A DNA stretch of 64,000 bases from Blastobasis lacticolella (lineage: Eukaryota; Arthropoda; Insecta; Lepidoptera; Blastobasidae), in NCBI GenBank assembly GCA_905147135.1, contig LR990044.1, positions 12,900,122-12,964,121 on the forward strand, given 5' to 3'. Below are positions 1-9,945 of the stretch, in pieces (position 1 is the stretch's first letter; each line of letters starts with the position of its first letter). The position numbers were made by a program, and so were the translations under genes. The notes under the pieces are model-generated. The model did not search any database. It saw only the letters and a list, made by a program, of their open reading frames with translations, and had not been told where the DNA came from.

Positions 1-987
1 ATCGCCACAACCTGGAAACACCGTGTGCGTGGTGCTGAGGGCCCGTGCGTGCTGTGACCGTACTGTGCGTGCTTTGACCGTATTGCTCTAGTGCGGTCAT
101 GAGCGGCCGGCTGCGTGGTGGGCAGGTCCCCTACCATACATTAAATGTACCTGCCCGTTCATCCTGCGGCTGAATGTACATAGTGAGTATCGAAGCTCGG
201 TATCGGTGCATGCCGTTACCCCGAGCTGAGCTCTTTAATAACTACTACCTATGTAAAGGCAAATAATAAAATGGTAGGTATTATTATTCAATACCCGATC
301 TAAAAGAAAAATCAGATAAAAAGTTATTTGGACAGCATAATTATGCACGAATGTATTAATCACGATTGCTGCTCTATTACTGCTGCATAAAATATAAATA
401 TATATGTTAAGGTTACCCAATATCACAACTTGCTGCCCAATTTAGTAATTTTTGCCGATCACCTGAAGCAGCTCAATTCACTCTGTTTGCTGACAAAACA
501 CATTTTGCAGCTGACCAATTTTTTAAATTAGCTAGCTGATAAAATGATAGCCTTTATTAAAAGATAGGTGTGGCATCTTGAATAGTATCAATTCTGAAGC
601 TTCTCCTAAATTTTAATCGAATGTAAAACTCAAACTAAATCGACGAGCATCGAAAGCAATATCCGACATGCAAAACTACTTTTTATGGACACTAAAAGTA
701 TAGTTTAATGCCTTTTAGAGCTTCAAAAAGCTGAAGGTTTATAGCAAACCGTAAAATAACTCCGATCCAATGCCTTGTTCTTATTGCAAGCGACTATCTA
801 CCATTAGCAGAACGATAAATTTTCGGCGTTGGAAAAGCTTTCAACTGGTGCAATATATATAGTTTTATTAGTTTTTCTTTTTAATTTAAATGACGAATGC
901 CTGCTACGGCTCATTTCTCGTGGCGTTTAAGGTTAATAATATCCTCAATATTTGTGAGAAGGTTTACTATTCTATTTATCTAGCCTG
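1..987. other. AT-rich intergenic DNA, nothing recognised
   Basis: Only short unrelated ORFs occur here, with no protein motif I recognise. The first 200 bases are more GC-rich than the rest but match no other part of the window that I can see. Confidence 0.4.
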
Positions 988-1058
988 ATGCGCTGTCCTA
1001 ATTGGCAACGTCACACGACAACGGTCCTACTACCGTTGCCAATAAAACAGCGCCTGAG
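988..1058. repeat. Short inverted repeat of a dispersed family
   Basis: A hairpin in which gcgctgtcctaattggcaac faces its near complement at the right edge. The same opening words recur at 29163-29215, so this is probably a small MITE. No target duplication is clear. Confidence 0.4.
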
Positions 1059-1617
1059 AATTTAGGTTTGTCACTGTTGTTCTTTTAGTAGATTTAGGAT
1101 TTGTGCCTATAGAGCAGTAAGTAGTAAGACGATGATGACAGTTTTAAACAAATCGCGAAGGTCTTCATTCCGTATGTCATGGCCAACCAGGTACTCATTT
1201 TGCACCACAGTATGGTGATGGTGAGACGCCGATTCGAGATGGCCAATCAAATCGCTTACTCGTATCACGCGCTGTCACAATATTTTCTCACAGCGCCGAC
1301 TGCCAATTTGTTGGTACGCGGACGAATCTCGCGGGCTACTAGGGGACCGTGTTCCAAATGTGATATGACGCCCGTGACAGTTCCCTACTTCCTCGTTAGC
1401 GCGAGAGGGGGAGGGTGCCCGTAGGCAACGCACATCACACTTACAGGGCCCGGGAACTAGTTACCAGTTATGGTGGTACCATATGGCAGTACTTACAAAC
1501 GAAGTTGTTATCAAAAAATGAGTTATCATACTATTGATAATCATTTGTCCGCCATCTCTCCTGGTGAGTGACGACGCGGATGATGATGTAGAATGCTTAC
1601 CTAGATATAATCTGCAC
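1059..1617. other. No recognisable gene
   Basis: An 81-residue open frame at 1179-1424 has no motif or homology I recognise and lies among repeats. I treat the stretch as non-coding. Confidence 0.35.
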
Positions 1618-1725
1618 TGTAGTCTTTTCGTGACCACTGTGGGTATAACCCTACCGAAATGACGGGAAAACAAATTGAAAATGTACGTCGTGTGTAAGTC
1701 CCGTTTAGTATAGTAATAAATGGAT
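1618..1725 (-). repeat. Diverged fragment of the 48.0 kb foldback family
   Basis: It shares the order of words gaccac..gtgggt..aaccctaccgaaa..gacgggaaaacaa and then the arm word acttaca/gtccc with the foldback element at 48016-48170, read on the opposite strand. Old and one-armed. Confidence 0.45.
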
Positions 1726-1739
1726 GAACTCACAATGGA

Positions 1740-1870
1740 TGAGACTCACTGCAAGCAGAAAGCCAACCTGATGGTAAGTGGTAACTGTAGCCCATGACAT
1801 TTACGATTATTACAGGTTGCAGGTAACAAAAATTCAAAACCGCAGGTCACTGTCACTGTGTAAAGAACGC
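1740..1870. repeat. Repeat copy holding the empty target site of the LTR element
   Basis: It begins with the lepidopteran LINE-tail word aacctgatggtaag and continues through gttgcaggtaacaaaaatt and accgcaggt. The flanks of the LTR element join the same way: 7168-7244 ends ttgcagg, and 14318 onward reads caacaaaaatgcagaaccgcaggt. The CAGG at 1820-1823 is present once here and twice around the LTR element, so this copy represents the uninterrupted state. Confidence 0.6.
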
Positions 1871-1914
1871 GAGTTTAGTTAAAGCAAATATTAGATATAA
1901 TAGTGTTTATATTG

Positions 1915-2490
1915 TAAATCCTTGGGAATCCTGTAGAAATTACTTCAAGAAGTATAAAATTCTTACCGTTCCTAACCTGTACATCATGTTACTGCTGTCA
2001 GATATAGTCAAGAACAGGGACCACTACGAGACTCACCCAGAGATGAAGGCGCGGCTGTCGACTAGAAGGAAAGATATGCCCCAATAAATCATGCCAACTC
2101 TCAACATAACCAAACACTGCCCAAAATACCAAGGTGTTGCATTATACAATACACTACCTATCGAACTAAAGACTGCGACTAGTTTAAACAAATTTAAAGG
2201 AAAACTGAAAGGGCTACTATTCAACAAAAACTGCTACTCGATTGACGAGTTTCTGAGATGATATGTAGTCGGAACAAATGTTGTACCACTTCTCATTTAG
2301 AATTAAGTATTATTGTAGGTAGTAATTATTGTTGATCTTGACTTGTGTTTGTTATCTTGACATTGTAATATGAAATGTAACTTTTTTATTTTATTTTAAT
2401 ATTATTGTGCATAGGACATTAATGAATATTCGCACACAGTGTAACTGTAAATGAATAAATAAATGATGATGATGAATGATGATGATATTC
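1915..2490 (+). pseudogene. LINE reverse-transcriptase C-terminal relic with 3' UTR
   Basis: Read from about 1918 in one frame to the stop at 2259-2261, the sequence gives a typical LINE ORF2 tail: WESCRNYFKKYKILTVPNLY, then a short spacer, then YQGVALYNTLPIELKTATSL ending in FLR-stop. One in-frame TAA at 2085-2087 interrupts it, and endonuclease and catalytic RT motifs are absent, so the copy is 5'-truncated and dead. The 3' UTR runs to a (GAT)n tail at about 2462-2490. The S-C-R-x-x-F...ILTVP pattern is known from CR1/Daphne/Jockey-type LINE proteins. Clade is not resolved. Confidence 0.75.
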
Positions 2491-2829
2491 ACTATGCCTT
2501 TTAAAAGCGCAAAAGTTATAGCACATGAAACAGATCAACGCCTTGAACGTTCGCATTAGAACGTAGAAGCGAAAGTCTGCTGCGAAAAGGTTAGAATTAA
2601 TCAACCCGCGTCTGGAACCCCGAGTATGGGAGGGGGATCTAAATGTTTCTCATGATCCCATTGATAAACTGCTCTCTCAATTGGGTGTTATTATATATTG
2701 GGTCAAATAGTAGATAACTCATATGACCACCACGTGCTCCGGGCTTCGGAGAGTACGTAAATATGTCAGTGCAGGTTGCTACGATTTATAGCAGTCGCCT
2801 TAGGTTACGTCAGTGACCACTGTTAACAG
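2491..2829. other. No recognisable gene
   Basis: Short ORFs only and no motif seen. It separates two LINE/SINE-derived blocks. Confidence 0.35.
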
Positions 2830-2987
2830 AGAGACAGGTTCCTTTGTTAATAAGATCACGAAGGTCAAAGGGCAGTTGCTCCACTGGAATTAACTGATCT
2901 GCCAAATCCTGAATCATGGTCAAGGCGGCTCTCGCGCGCGATTGCATGACCGGGATATTAACACCAAGGTGATCATTATTGTGTTGG
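2830..2987 (+). mobile_element. SINE-A 3' fragment
   Basis: It matches the SINE-A body of the 26227-26559 copy from the caggttcc word through gatcatggtcaaggcgg and the ending attaacaccaaggtgat. The tRNA-like head is missing. Divergence is high, so this is an old copy. Confidence 0.75.
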
Positions 2988-2989
2988 CA

Positions 2990-3062
2990 GATTCGGTGAT
3001 GGCAGCGCTGTTGTTGACAATAAAATGACATGTCAAAATGGCGACACTTTAGTTCCAGATTG
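2990..3062. repeat. Single terminal arm related to the 62 kb TIR element
   Basis: The words agcgctgttgttgacaa, atgacatgtcaaaatggcg and acactttagttcca follow the same order as the right arm of the element at 62003-62523. Confidence 0.5.
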
Positions 3063-3311
3063 CAGCTTTGTACGGATTGATCGATGTACAACACAAACGC
3101 AATTCTACCTATTCGCGATTCTACACAATATGGATTCCGCACAACTGACATTCAACACATTATTTATTCCACACAGTCTTCAATTATACACAAACGCGTT
3201 TCTTCCTGTTCGCGATTCTACACAATATTAATTCCACACAACTGCAGCCATTCAACAGATTCGCTATTCCACATGTTTTGTCAACGCTGGGAACCCGGGA
3301 CTGGCTGACTT

Positions 3312-3452
3312 AAACCTGGACCTAAGTTTAGTGGAACCAGTAAAGGTTGACCAAGGTCAACCCTATTTAACAAACCTGTTAATGGTTTGTTGGTTGACTG
3401 GGGTTGACCTTGATCAACCTTTACTAGGTCAACTAAACTTAGGCCCTGGTCT
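3312..3452. repeat. Foldback MITE
   Basis: The left part, with acctaagtttagtggaacc and aaaggttgaccaaggtcaac, pairs with the right part, with gttgaccttgatcaacc and aactaaacttaggccctgg. No coding content. Related words recur at 3895-4080. Confidence 0.65.
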
Positions 3453-3748
3453 TTTTTTATTTTTCATTTTTTTTTATCTTGACCGATTTGTTTCACATCA
3501 TATTCCAATCAAGACAGGCTCACTCAAATTAAATTGACAAATGTATAAATGCAATGTAATCATATCTAAATGTACCTGTGGGTTTCTTGCCGTTTCATTT
3601 TCCTACAGGTGGTCATTTTCCTAACTGACGCGGCATACTGACAGACAGACGACATTCTTTTTACTTATTTGTTTCGACCTCAGGGGGCGACGCGGGTAGG
3701 CCGGCTGATGATCTCCAATTAACGTAATCCTAATTCAATAAATACTTT

Positions 3749-3834
3749 TTCATTTTCATTTTCATTTTCATTTTCATTTTCATTTTCATTTTCATTTTCA
3801 TTTTCATTTTCATTTTCATTTTCATTTTCATTTT
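3749..3834. repeat. (TTTTCA)n microsatellite
   Basis: About fourteen uninterrupted six-base units. Confidence 0.95.
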
Positions 3835-3894
3835 CTAGTTGTAAGCTTGGGTATACAACTAGTCTCAGGGTGCCCAGCGATGACGAGGTTGGTT

Positions 3895-4080
3895 GACCAG
3901 GTTAGTTGACCAGACTTGACCTTGGTCAACCTTTACTAGGTCCACTCAACTTATATAGGCCCTGGTCAAGTTCTACGCTTAGGTTTTAATACAACCATTC
4001 TCAGGGTGCCCAGCGTTGAAGAATGTGTGAATGGCAGTCCAGGGTCCTCAGCGTTGACCAGGTTAGTTGGATCAGTGTTA
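3895..4080. repeat. Partial copies of the 3312 foldback family
   Basis: The words ttgaccttggtcaacc, tttactaggtccactcaac and ataggccctggtcaag match the right arm of 3312-3452. The word agggtgcccagcg occurs twice near here, which suggests tandem or repeated insertion. Confidence 0.5.
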
Positions 4081-4147
4081 TTATGAGACTTCTAGTTTGG
4101 TCTGTTAGTGTAAATTAACAATACACTAATGGGCCACCTGCCCTTAA

Positions 4148-4467
4148 AAACATGGATGGCCTAGTGGTTATAGTATCCGATTCGTAAGCGAAAAGGGGCC
4201 GGGTTTGAATCCCACTGGGGCCATGTACCAATGACTCTTTTTTGAGTTATGTCCATTAGTTGAATACTAACCGATGCCCTTAGGAGGAGAGGTGACCGAA
4301 TGTGTAGGTAACCATGATCCAATTTGTTCAGGTTCCTGTGGTAACAGCTCAGATGGCAGTAGCTCCACTGTAATTACTTGATCTGCCAATCCCGGATCAT
4401 GGTCAAGGCAGACCCCGGGCCCTTATGAGCGACAAGACAACCGGCACATTAACGCCAATATGATGAG
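4148..4467 (+). mobile_element. SINE-A, full length but diverged
   Basis: The tRNA-like head has an A-box-like tggcctagtgg near 4155 and a B-box-like gggtttgaatccc near 4200. It is followed by the shared body (gccatgtaccaatga, gttgaatactaaccgatgc) and the ending attaacgccaatatgatgag. Many point differences from the younger copy at 26227. Confidence 0.85.
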
Positions 4468-4697
4468 ATGATTTAAAATATATAACGAATATGTGGAATA
4501 GCGAATCTGTTGAATAGCTGCAGATGTGTGGAATTAATATTGTGTAGAATCGCGAACAGGAAGAAACGCGTTTGTGTATAATTGAAGACTGTGTGGAATA
4601 AATAATGTGTTGAATGACAGTTGTGCGGAATCCATATTGTGTAGAATCGCGAATAGGTAGAATTGCGTTTGTGTTGTACATCGATCAATCCCCTTTG

Positions 4698-5607
4698 TAC
4701 TACCAACATAAATATAGGTAGTATTAATTCTGAAATCGAATAGGTAGGAACATCGTTGTCGCGCTTAATGGTTTTTTCTTATTTTATTGAAATCTTCGAT
4801 CAACTTGAAGATTCAAATATATTTTAGAGGCTGCCTGCTTAGAAACTTCGTAGACTAGAAATGGCCGTTTTCGGTATAAGATTATGGCAAATCCATCAGC
4901 CTTCAGCTCTTGTCCAGCATAGGACGGCTATTCACTGCTGGTTATGACTCGTTATTATTTTTCTCATTTACATTGACACGCTGGGTGGCCCAAGGCGTAG
5001 GACAGCAGAGATATAAACAAAATTTAAATTAGGTTTAAGCACTCGCATTATGCCGGAGAAAGTTGGCATGTCTTGGGGGCAAAGCTCGCATATTTGTGGA
5101 AGTTCTTAAGGAGCTATTACTCGCAGACGCCACTTCGGGAGTGCGAAACAGCGTTGCACCGGGGGCGGCAAACTACCCAGTATCGTACCAGATGATTGTT
5201 ATACTTGTTCAGTGGGTATCCATATCCACTGATCGGTAAATTATATTTATGGTTGCGTTGTTGATTTTTTAAGTTATATTTTATTTTGTTTTGTAGTAGA
5301 GGTAGATAGCTCTATTTTATTGTTCGATTCCATTCAAAAATATAATATAAGAAAGGTAATTTATTTTTATAACAACTCATCTGATGGTAGGTAAAATACT
5401 TTGCGTCGGAACAGAATATCTAATACTGTTAATTTGTAAACCATTAGGTAAATTGTGAAAGCATTACCATAATTAAAAATAGGATATCCACTTACTTCGT
5501 AACATTAAGAGGCATTCCTTTCGTACCTAGTTGTTATATGAAATGATTAGGATACTTTAACTTGCTCGAAAAGTATTGCACCGGGCACAGCATATATACA
5601 AGTGAGT
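4698..5607. other. No recognisable gene
   Basis: AT-rich. The word cggctattcactgctgg near 4927 is a short relic of the common insect LINE-derived motif 'cactgctgg'. Nothing else stands out. Confidence 0.35.
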
Positions 5608-5623
5608 AGTACAGGAACTTAAA

Positions 5624-5920
5624 CTCCCGCTCCGGCCATGTACCAATGACTGTTTTTTGAGTTATGTACATTAGTTGAATACTAACCGATGCTCTTACGG
5701 TGAGGGAAAACATCGTGATGAAACCTGCACATTCAGGCGACTGGATGTGTAACCATGATCCAATCTGGTCAGTTTCCCTTGTTAGTAGGGTCATGAAGGT
5801 CAGACGGCAGTCGCTCCACTGTAATTACCTGACCTGCCAAATCCTGGATCATGGTCAAGGCGGACCCCGGGCTCTCGTGCGCGAGAGCACAACCGGGACA
5901 TTAACGCCAAGATGATGATG
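5624..5920 (+). mobile_element. SINE-A, 5'-truncated with a 16-bp target duplication
   Basis: The sequence starts inside the tRNA T-arm (ctcccgctccggcc) and runs through the whole SINE-A body to a (GAT)n tail. It is flanked by exact direct repeats agtacaggaacttaaa at 5608-5623 and 5921-5936. Truncation at the 5' end with an intact target duplication is the expected result of incomplete target-primed reverse transcription. Confidence 0.93.
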
Positions 5921-5936
5921 AGTACAGGAACTTAAA

Positions 5937-7167
5937 ACCCCGACTGCTACCTATTAAAAACCGAAAAGTGAAATAATCTTTTAAGTGTACCTATAAGTTG
6001 TATACATTTTTGAAATCTCCTTTTGAAGACCTTTATTCTGATATAAAAAGCGCTTTATACTTACATTTAAAACAAAATGTTGGTATAACTTATTTTGAAT
6101 ACCTTCCCCCATTATAACTTATGCAGAAGAAATAAAGACTTAATAAAACTTCAGTACCCAAATCTCTCACACAAAATGTCGCATTTGTCTAGACAGCAAG
6201 ATCTGTTCGAGCATAGATCATTGAATACCTCAATCGAAATGGCTGATGTGGCAATGAAACTTTATGATGAATGATAGTAAATTCACCAAAGATTTCGTGG
6301 ACAAGTAAGTTTTTGACAGTGTGCGAAATTGAGATAAAATATTCTGAAATGAAATCCGACTTTTTTACCCATGTTTTATACGCAAGTAGTTTTAACCCTA
6401 TCTTAAAAGGGTGCCATTGAAAGATTTGTCGAAGAATTTTAATAATAGCAGGCACTAAACTCTGAGAATATCTAATAAAATACTGGTTTTATAGGTAGTG
6501 TAGCAATCACTACAATGCTGACTCCTTGATCTTTAACAGGTTGCTTCCACATCGTTTTTATGGGTCCGATGTCTGTTTTCTTTTTCAATATAGTTAATTA
6601 GTTTATTATCGATTCCGTAGCGGTTTTATTGTATCTGTTTAACGCAGAAGGATAGTTAACGAGGACATTTCGAATGCCCCATGACAAAGGGTTGCTTTAT
6701 TGAAATAATCGCGTTGCGTTAAGCGAGGTTCGGAGGACACGGGATCTGGAGGATTTGGAGAGATCCAGAAGACCCAACATCCGGCCTAGATCTGCTATAG
6801 ATCTGGCCTGTAGTCGGTCAATGCACTGTCAGCAAACGGCCAACAACGAGGACCTGATTTTCGGACTTGTTGTCCATATAGTTTGATGGTATATGCCACT
6901 ATAACTCAAATTATATATTTTATACTAAGCACAGATACACGCGCATCTAGAGAGGCCGCTCCCAGGTTGCAAACCAGGTCGAGGGGTTCAGTCACGACGT
7001 CAACGTAGAATCTGCACACCAAGATTGATCTTAATTTTTAGACCAACATCGCAGTGATATTAGGTTACTCAAGCATGAGCTCATGGTTCAAGTGTATTTT
7101 ATATAATACATGCTTTAATTAATGCTTTTCTTTAATTTTCACCACGTTTTTTTTACAATATTTTGTG
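5937..7167. other. No recognisable gene
   Basis: Mostly AT-rich. A GC-richer island at 6715-6860 has no long ORF and no match elsewhere in the window. An 88-residue minus-strand ORF at 6189-6455 has no motif I know. Confidence 0.35.
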
Positions 7168-7240
7168 ACAAACGAGCAGGCAGCCCACAAGATGCTAAGC
7201 GATACCTGTTGTACAAAACATCTACCATGCATTTAGTTTG
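7168..7240 (-). repeat. LINE-tail repeat, left part of the LTR element target
   Basis: It starts gacaaacgagcaggcagcc and continues gatgctaagcgatacc, a version of the 'aacgagcag..cacctgatggtaagc' LINE-tail repeat also seen at 1748, 23178 and 49262. The repeat resumes at 14318 after the LTR element. Confidence 0.55.
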
Positions 7241-7244
7241 CAGG

Positions 7245-8068
7245 TGTTAGATAGGGTGTATAGAGTGTACAGATCTCGCGTGTGAATTTAAGTATTTAGA
7301 AGATATTAATGATGGTGGTCTAGTATTTTATCGAAAACTAAGGGTGGAAAGCTTAATGAAATAAAAATAGGGCACATTAGTTAAATATAAATAGCTATTT
7401 ATTCCAGAAAGGAAAAGCATATTTAAACACACATATTGGATCAAATTAGATAAGTTATTATATTATAGGATAGGCAATCATAGCAAACAAAGTTACTTGG
7501 GAAATATAACAATATATTCTGAACATAATAAAACATGGCAAAATACAAAATCCCTAAAAATGGGACAATAGTATTACGTATGATTCAATCAATAACCGAT
7601 TATATAGATGAATAAAACTAATACAAAATATAAAGCAACAATAAAACAATGCAAGTTTGTACTTAACTCTGTGCCGGGTCTGGAGCAACAAGGCCCTCCC
7701 AGTCTCTCGACTGGGTTTATATAACCAACATTCAAACGGAAGTTAGAAGCCGTTACATTTCAACCAATGGCAGCACGTTATAATAATTCTAATTAACTAT
7801 GAAATATTGTGCAAAGATAATAACCAAATTCATCGAAATAGTTCTTAAAACTATTTTAAATAATTATAAGATACATTAAATATTTAGAAACCAAACTTTT
7901 AGTTAATTAGTACTGAATTTACACAAAGATTAAACATCGTTCAGGAGTTTCGTACATTCGTTCTGAAACGACTATAATTTTATTTGGCAATATTATTTAT
8001 TATGTATTACCATAGTTTTACTTTTAAATAACAATTAAAAATAGACCATAATACCATATAATATAACA
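7245..8068 (-). repeat. LTR (3' LTR in element orientation)
   Basis: 824 bp, TG...CA ends on both strands, same length as the other LTR, with one mismatch noted. On the minus strand a TATA-like tttatataa lies at 7716-7724. Confidence 0.88.
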
Positions 8069-8510
8069 CGGCCATACTGACATGTGCTTCGTTCTCGAAG
8101 TACTTAAACATTGTGATGTTACATCAAGTTAAAAAAATTATGGAGTAAATTGTGAAATCAATTAAAAACGTAAACTATTATATTATTATAGTAATCTCCT
8201 CATATTTCATTACAAAGCAGATTAGAATAACATTTATATAGGATTTTTATCAATACGAAAAACTACTCAAGTAGGTAAACAAACAATTAGTAAATTTCAT
8301 TGACGTAGAACATGTTATCACATAAAGTTTACATAGGTTAACCATAAAATTAAAAATACAAGTTGTGCCTGTTGTATCGTTTATGCTGTGTTATTTTCAT
8401 GTGTACAACGTGTACATACAAAAGTTTATTATAAATATTATGTATGTTTTATATTCGTCACATACTTGACTTAATTTTAAACCAATATTTGAAAAATAAA
8501 TAACGATTTA

Positions 8511-8762
8511 CTGCGCATTTCCGCTTTTTTATAGCATTTCAGCTTTCCTTTTTATTTTGTACCATTATTGATAAATAAATAACCATGTACTTAGCGTTTC
8601 TGCTTTTTTTTTTATTGCATTTTAGCTTTTTTAAATTAATAATCATGTAGGTACTTAGCATTTCCGCTTTTTTTATTGCATTTCAGCTTTTTTTTATTTA
8701 AATAAATAACCATGTACTTAGCATTTCCGCTTTTTTTTATTGCATTTTAGCTTTTTTTTTAC
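8511..8762. repeat. Minisatellite, about four ~60-bp units
   Basis: Successive units carry acttagcatttccgctttt, ttgcatttcagctttt and aataaataaccatgt. Spacing varies through T-run length. Confidence 0.85.
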
Positions 8763-9424
8763 AATTTTAACTAAGTCCAATAGTTAATTAAGTTATTAAG
8801 TCAATAAAATTATCAGTAATGCATGTACGCTTTTTTAAATTCCATAATTATTATTGTAAACCATCACCGGCATCACCTTTACCGGTGATCCTGATAAATG
8901 TTGACTATATGCCTTAACATGCCAGGCCCAACACTCACTGCCTGTGAGGCTGACCGACATCGGGCAAGAAAGTCGACCAAACATAATATATAAACATTAA
9001 TATAATAAAATTGAATAGGTACGTGTAGTAAATAGAAAATATTAGTGTTTAATATAAAAGATCTTTTGTTTTTGGAAGAATACAGTACTTATTGTATGGT
9101 ACACTACTCGTATGGTATTGTTTCTTATGTGTGTGTAAATAAATGTTTGTTGTTTTACTTCTGGACTTTGTCACAATATAATAAATGGTACTTATCAGCC
9201 AAATCTACCATCATAATCCGTTCGGTCAATTCTGACGTTTGACTTTCCAATCACTAACGGTAGCTAGCAAAAATTTTAATTTTTATCATCTGTAGGGGGA
9301 AAGTTATAAGCTCGGACGGAAATTTATAAAGTACGGCATACTAACAGTGACGTCATTGTACATTCTACAGTCATATAAATTTGTAAGAAAATTCAAGTAA
9401 ATGTATTCACCTATAACTTGCGTA

Positions 9425-9945
9425 AAGGTGGGTACTGACCAACGTTACGAGGTGTAATGCAACATTCGCATCGATCATGTTACGCATCGAGCACGTTACG
9501 CTGTGTTCTAAAATCGGCGTAACATGCTCGTAAAAACTCTGTGCTCCGCTTTCGTGACGGACGTGTTGGTATCTTTGATTCTACTTAATTATTATTTCAT
9601 TCAAATTAAGAAGAAGAAAAAACGTTACTGGACATCAAACTTATTTAAAAACAGAGGCGTATGTGGTGGTTTGTCATTGATAGCAATATTAAAAAACCAA
9701 ATGATTACTGGACAGTATAAAAACTTTGTACGCATGTCTCCGATCGATTTGCAACAGCGTACTGACTGAACCGCGTAACAGTCAAAGGATTCGCCAAAAA
9801 ACCGACAGCCGCGCGGAGCACTCAAAGCGAGCAACGAGCGGCTCGTTGCTCGCTAGTTTCCCCGTAACACGACGTACTGACTGCATGAATGCTCGCTGTG
9901 TATCATGTTACATTACACCTTGTAACGTTAGTCAGTACCCACCTT
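9425..9945. mobile_element. MITE with ~40-bp TIRs and TA target
   Basis: The left end aaggtgggtactgaccaacg and the right end are inverted repeats over about 40 bp with few mismatches. TA flanks both ends (9423-9424, 9946-9947). 521 bp with no transposase. The TA target suggests a Tc1/mariner-type mobiliser. It lies inside the LTR element. Confidence 0.85.

Larger units (their letters stand above)
3069..4697. mobile_element. 1.6 kb element with ~200-bp terminal inverted repeats
   Basis: The arm at 3069-3283 is repeated in reverse complement at 4483-4697 with few differences. Each arm is itself built of subrepeats containing cgcgattctacacaatat and ttccacacaac. The interior carries a foldback MITE, a (TTTTCA)n array and a SINE-A copy, so it has been a target for later insertions. 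No transposase ORF is present; the open frames in the arms are mirror images of the repeat. The target duplication is unclear. It could be a non-autonomous DNA transposon or a simple inverted duplication. Confidence 0.6.

Noticed and set aside
3084..3308. Paired ORFs at 3.1 kb and 4.5 kb with near-identical proteins
   Set aside because: They are mirror images produced by the inverted repeats of the 3069-4697 element.
8511..8762. CRISPR-like array
   Set aside because: Units are T-rich, vary in length, have no unique spacers, and this is eukaryotic DNA.
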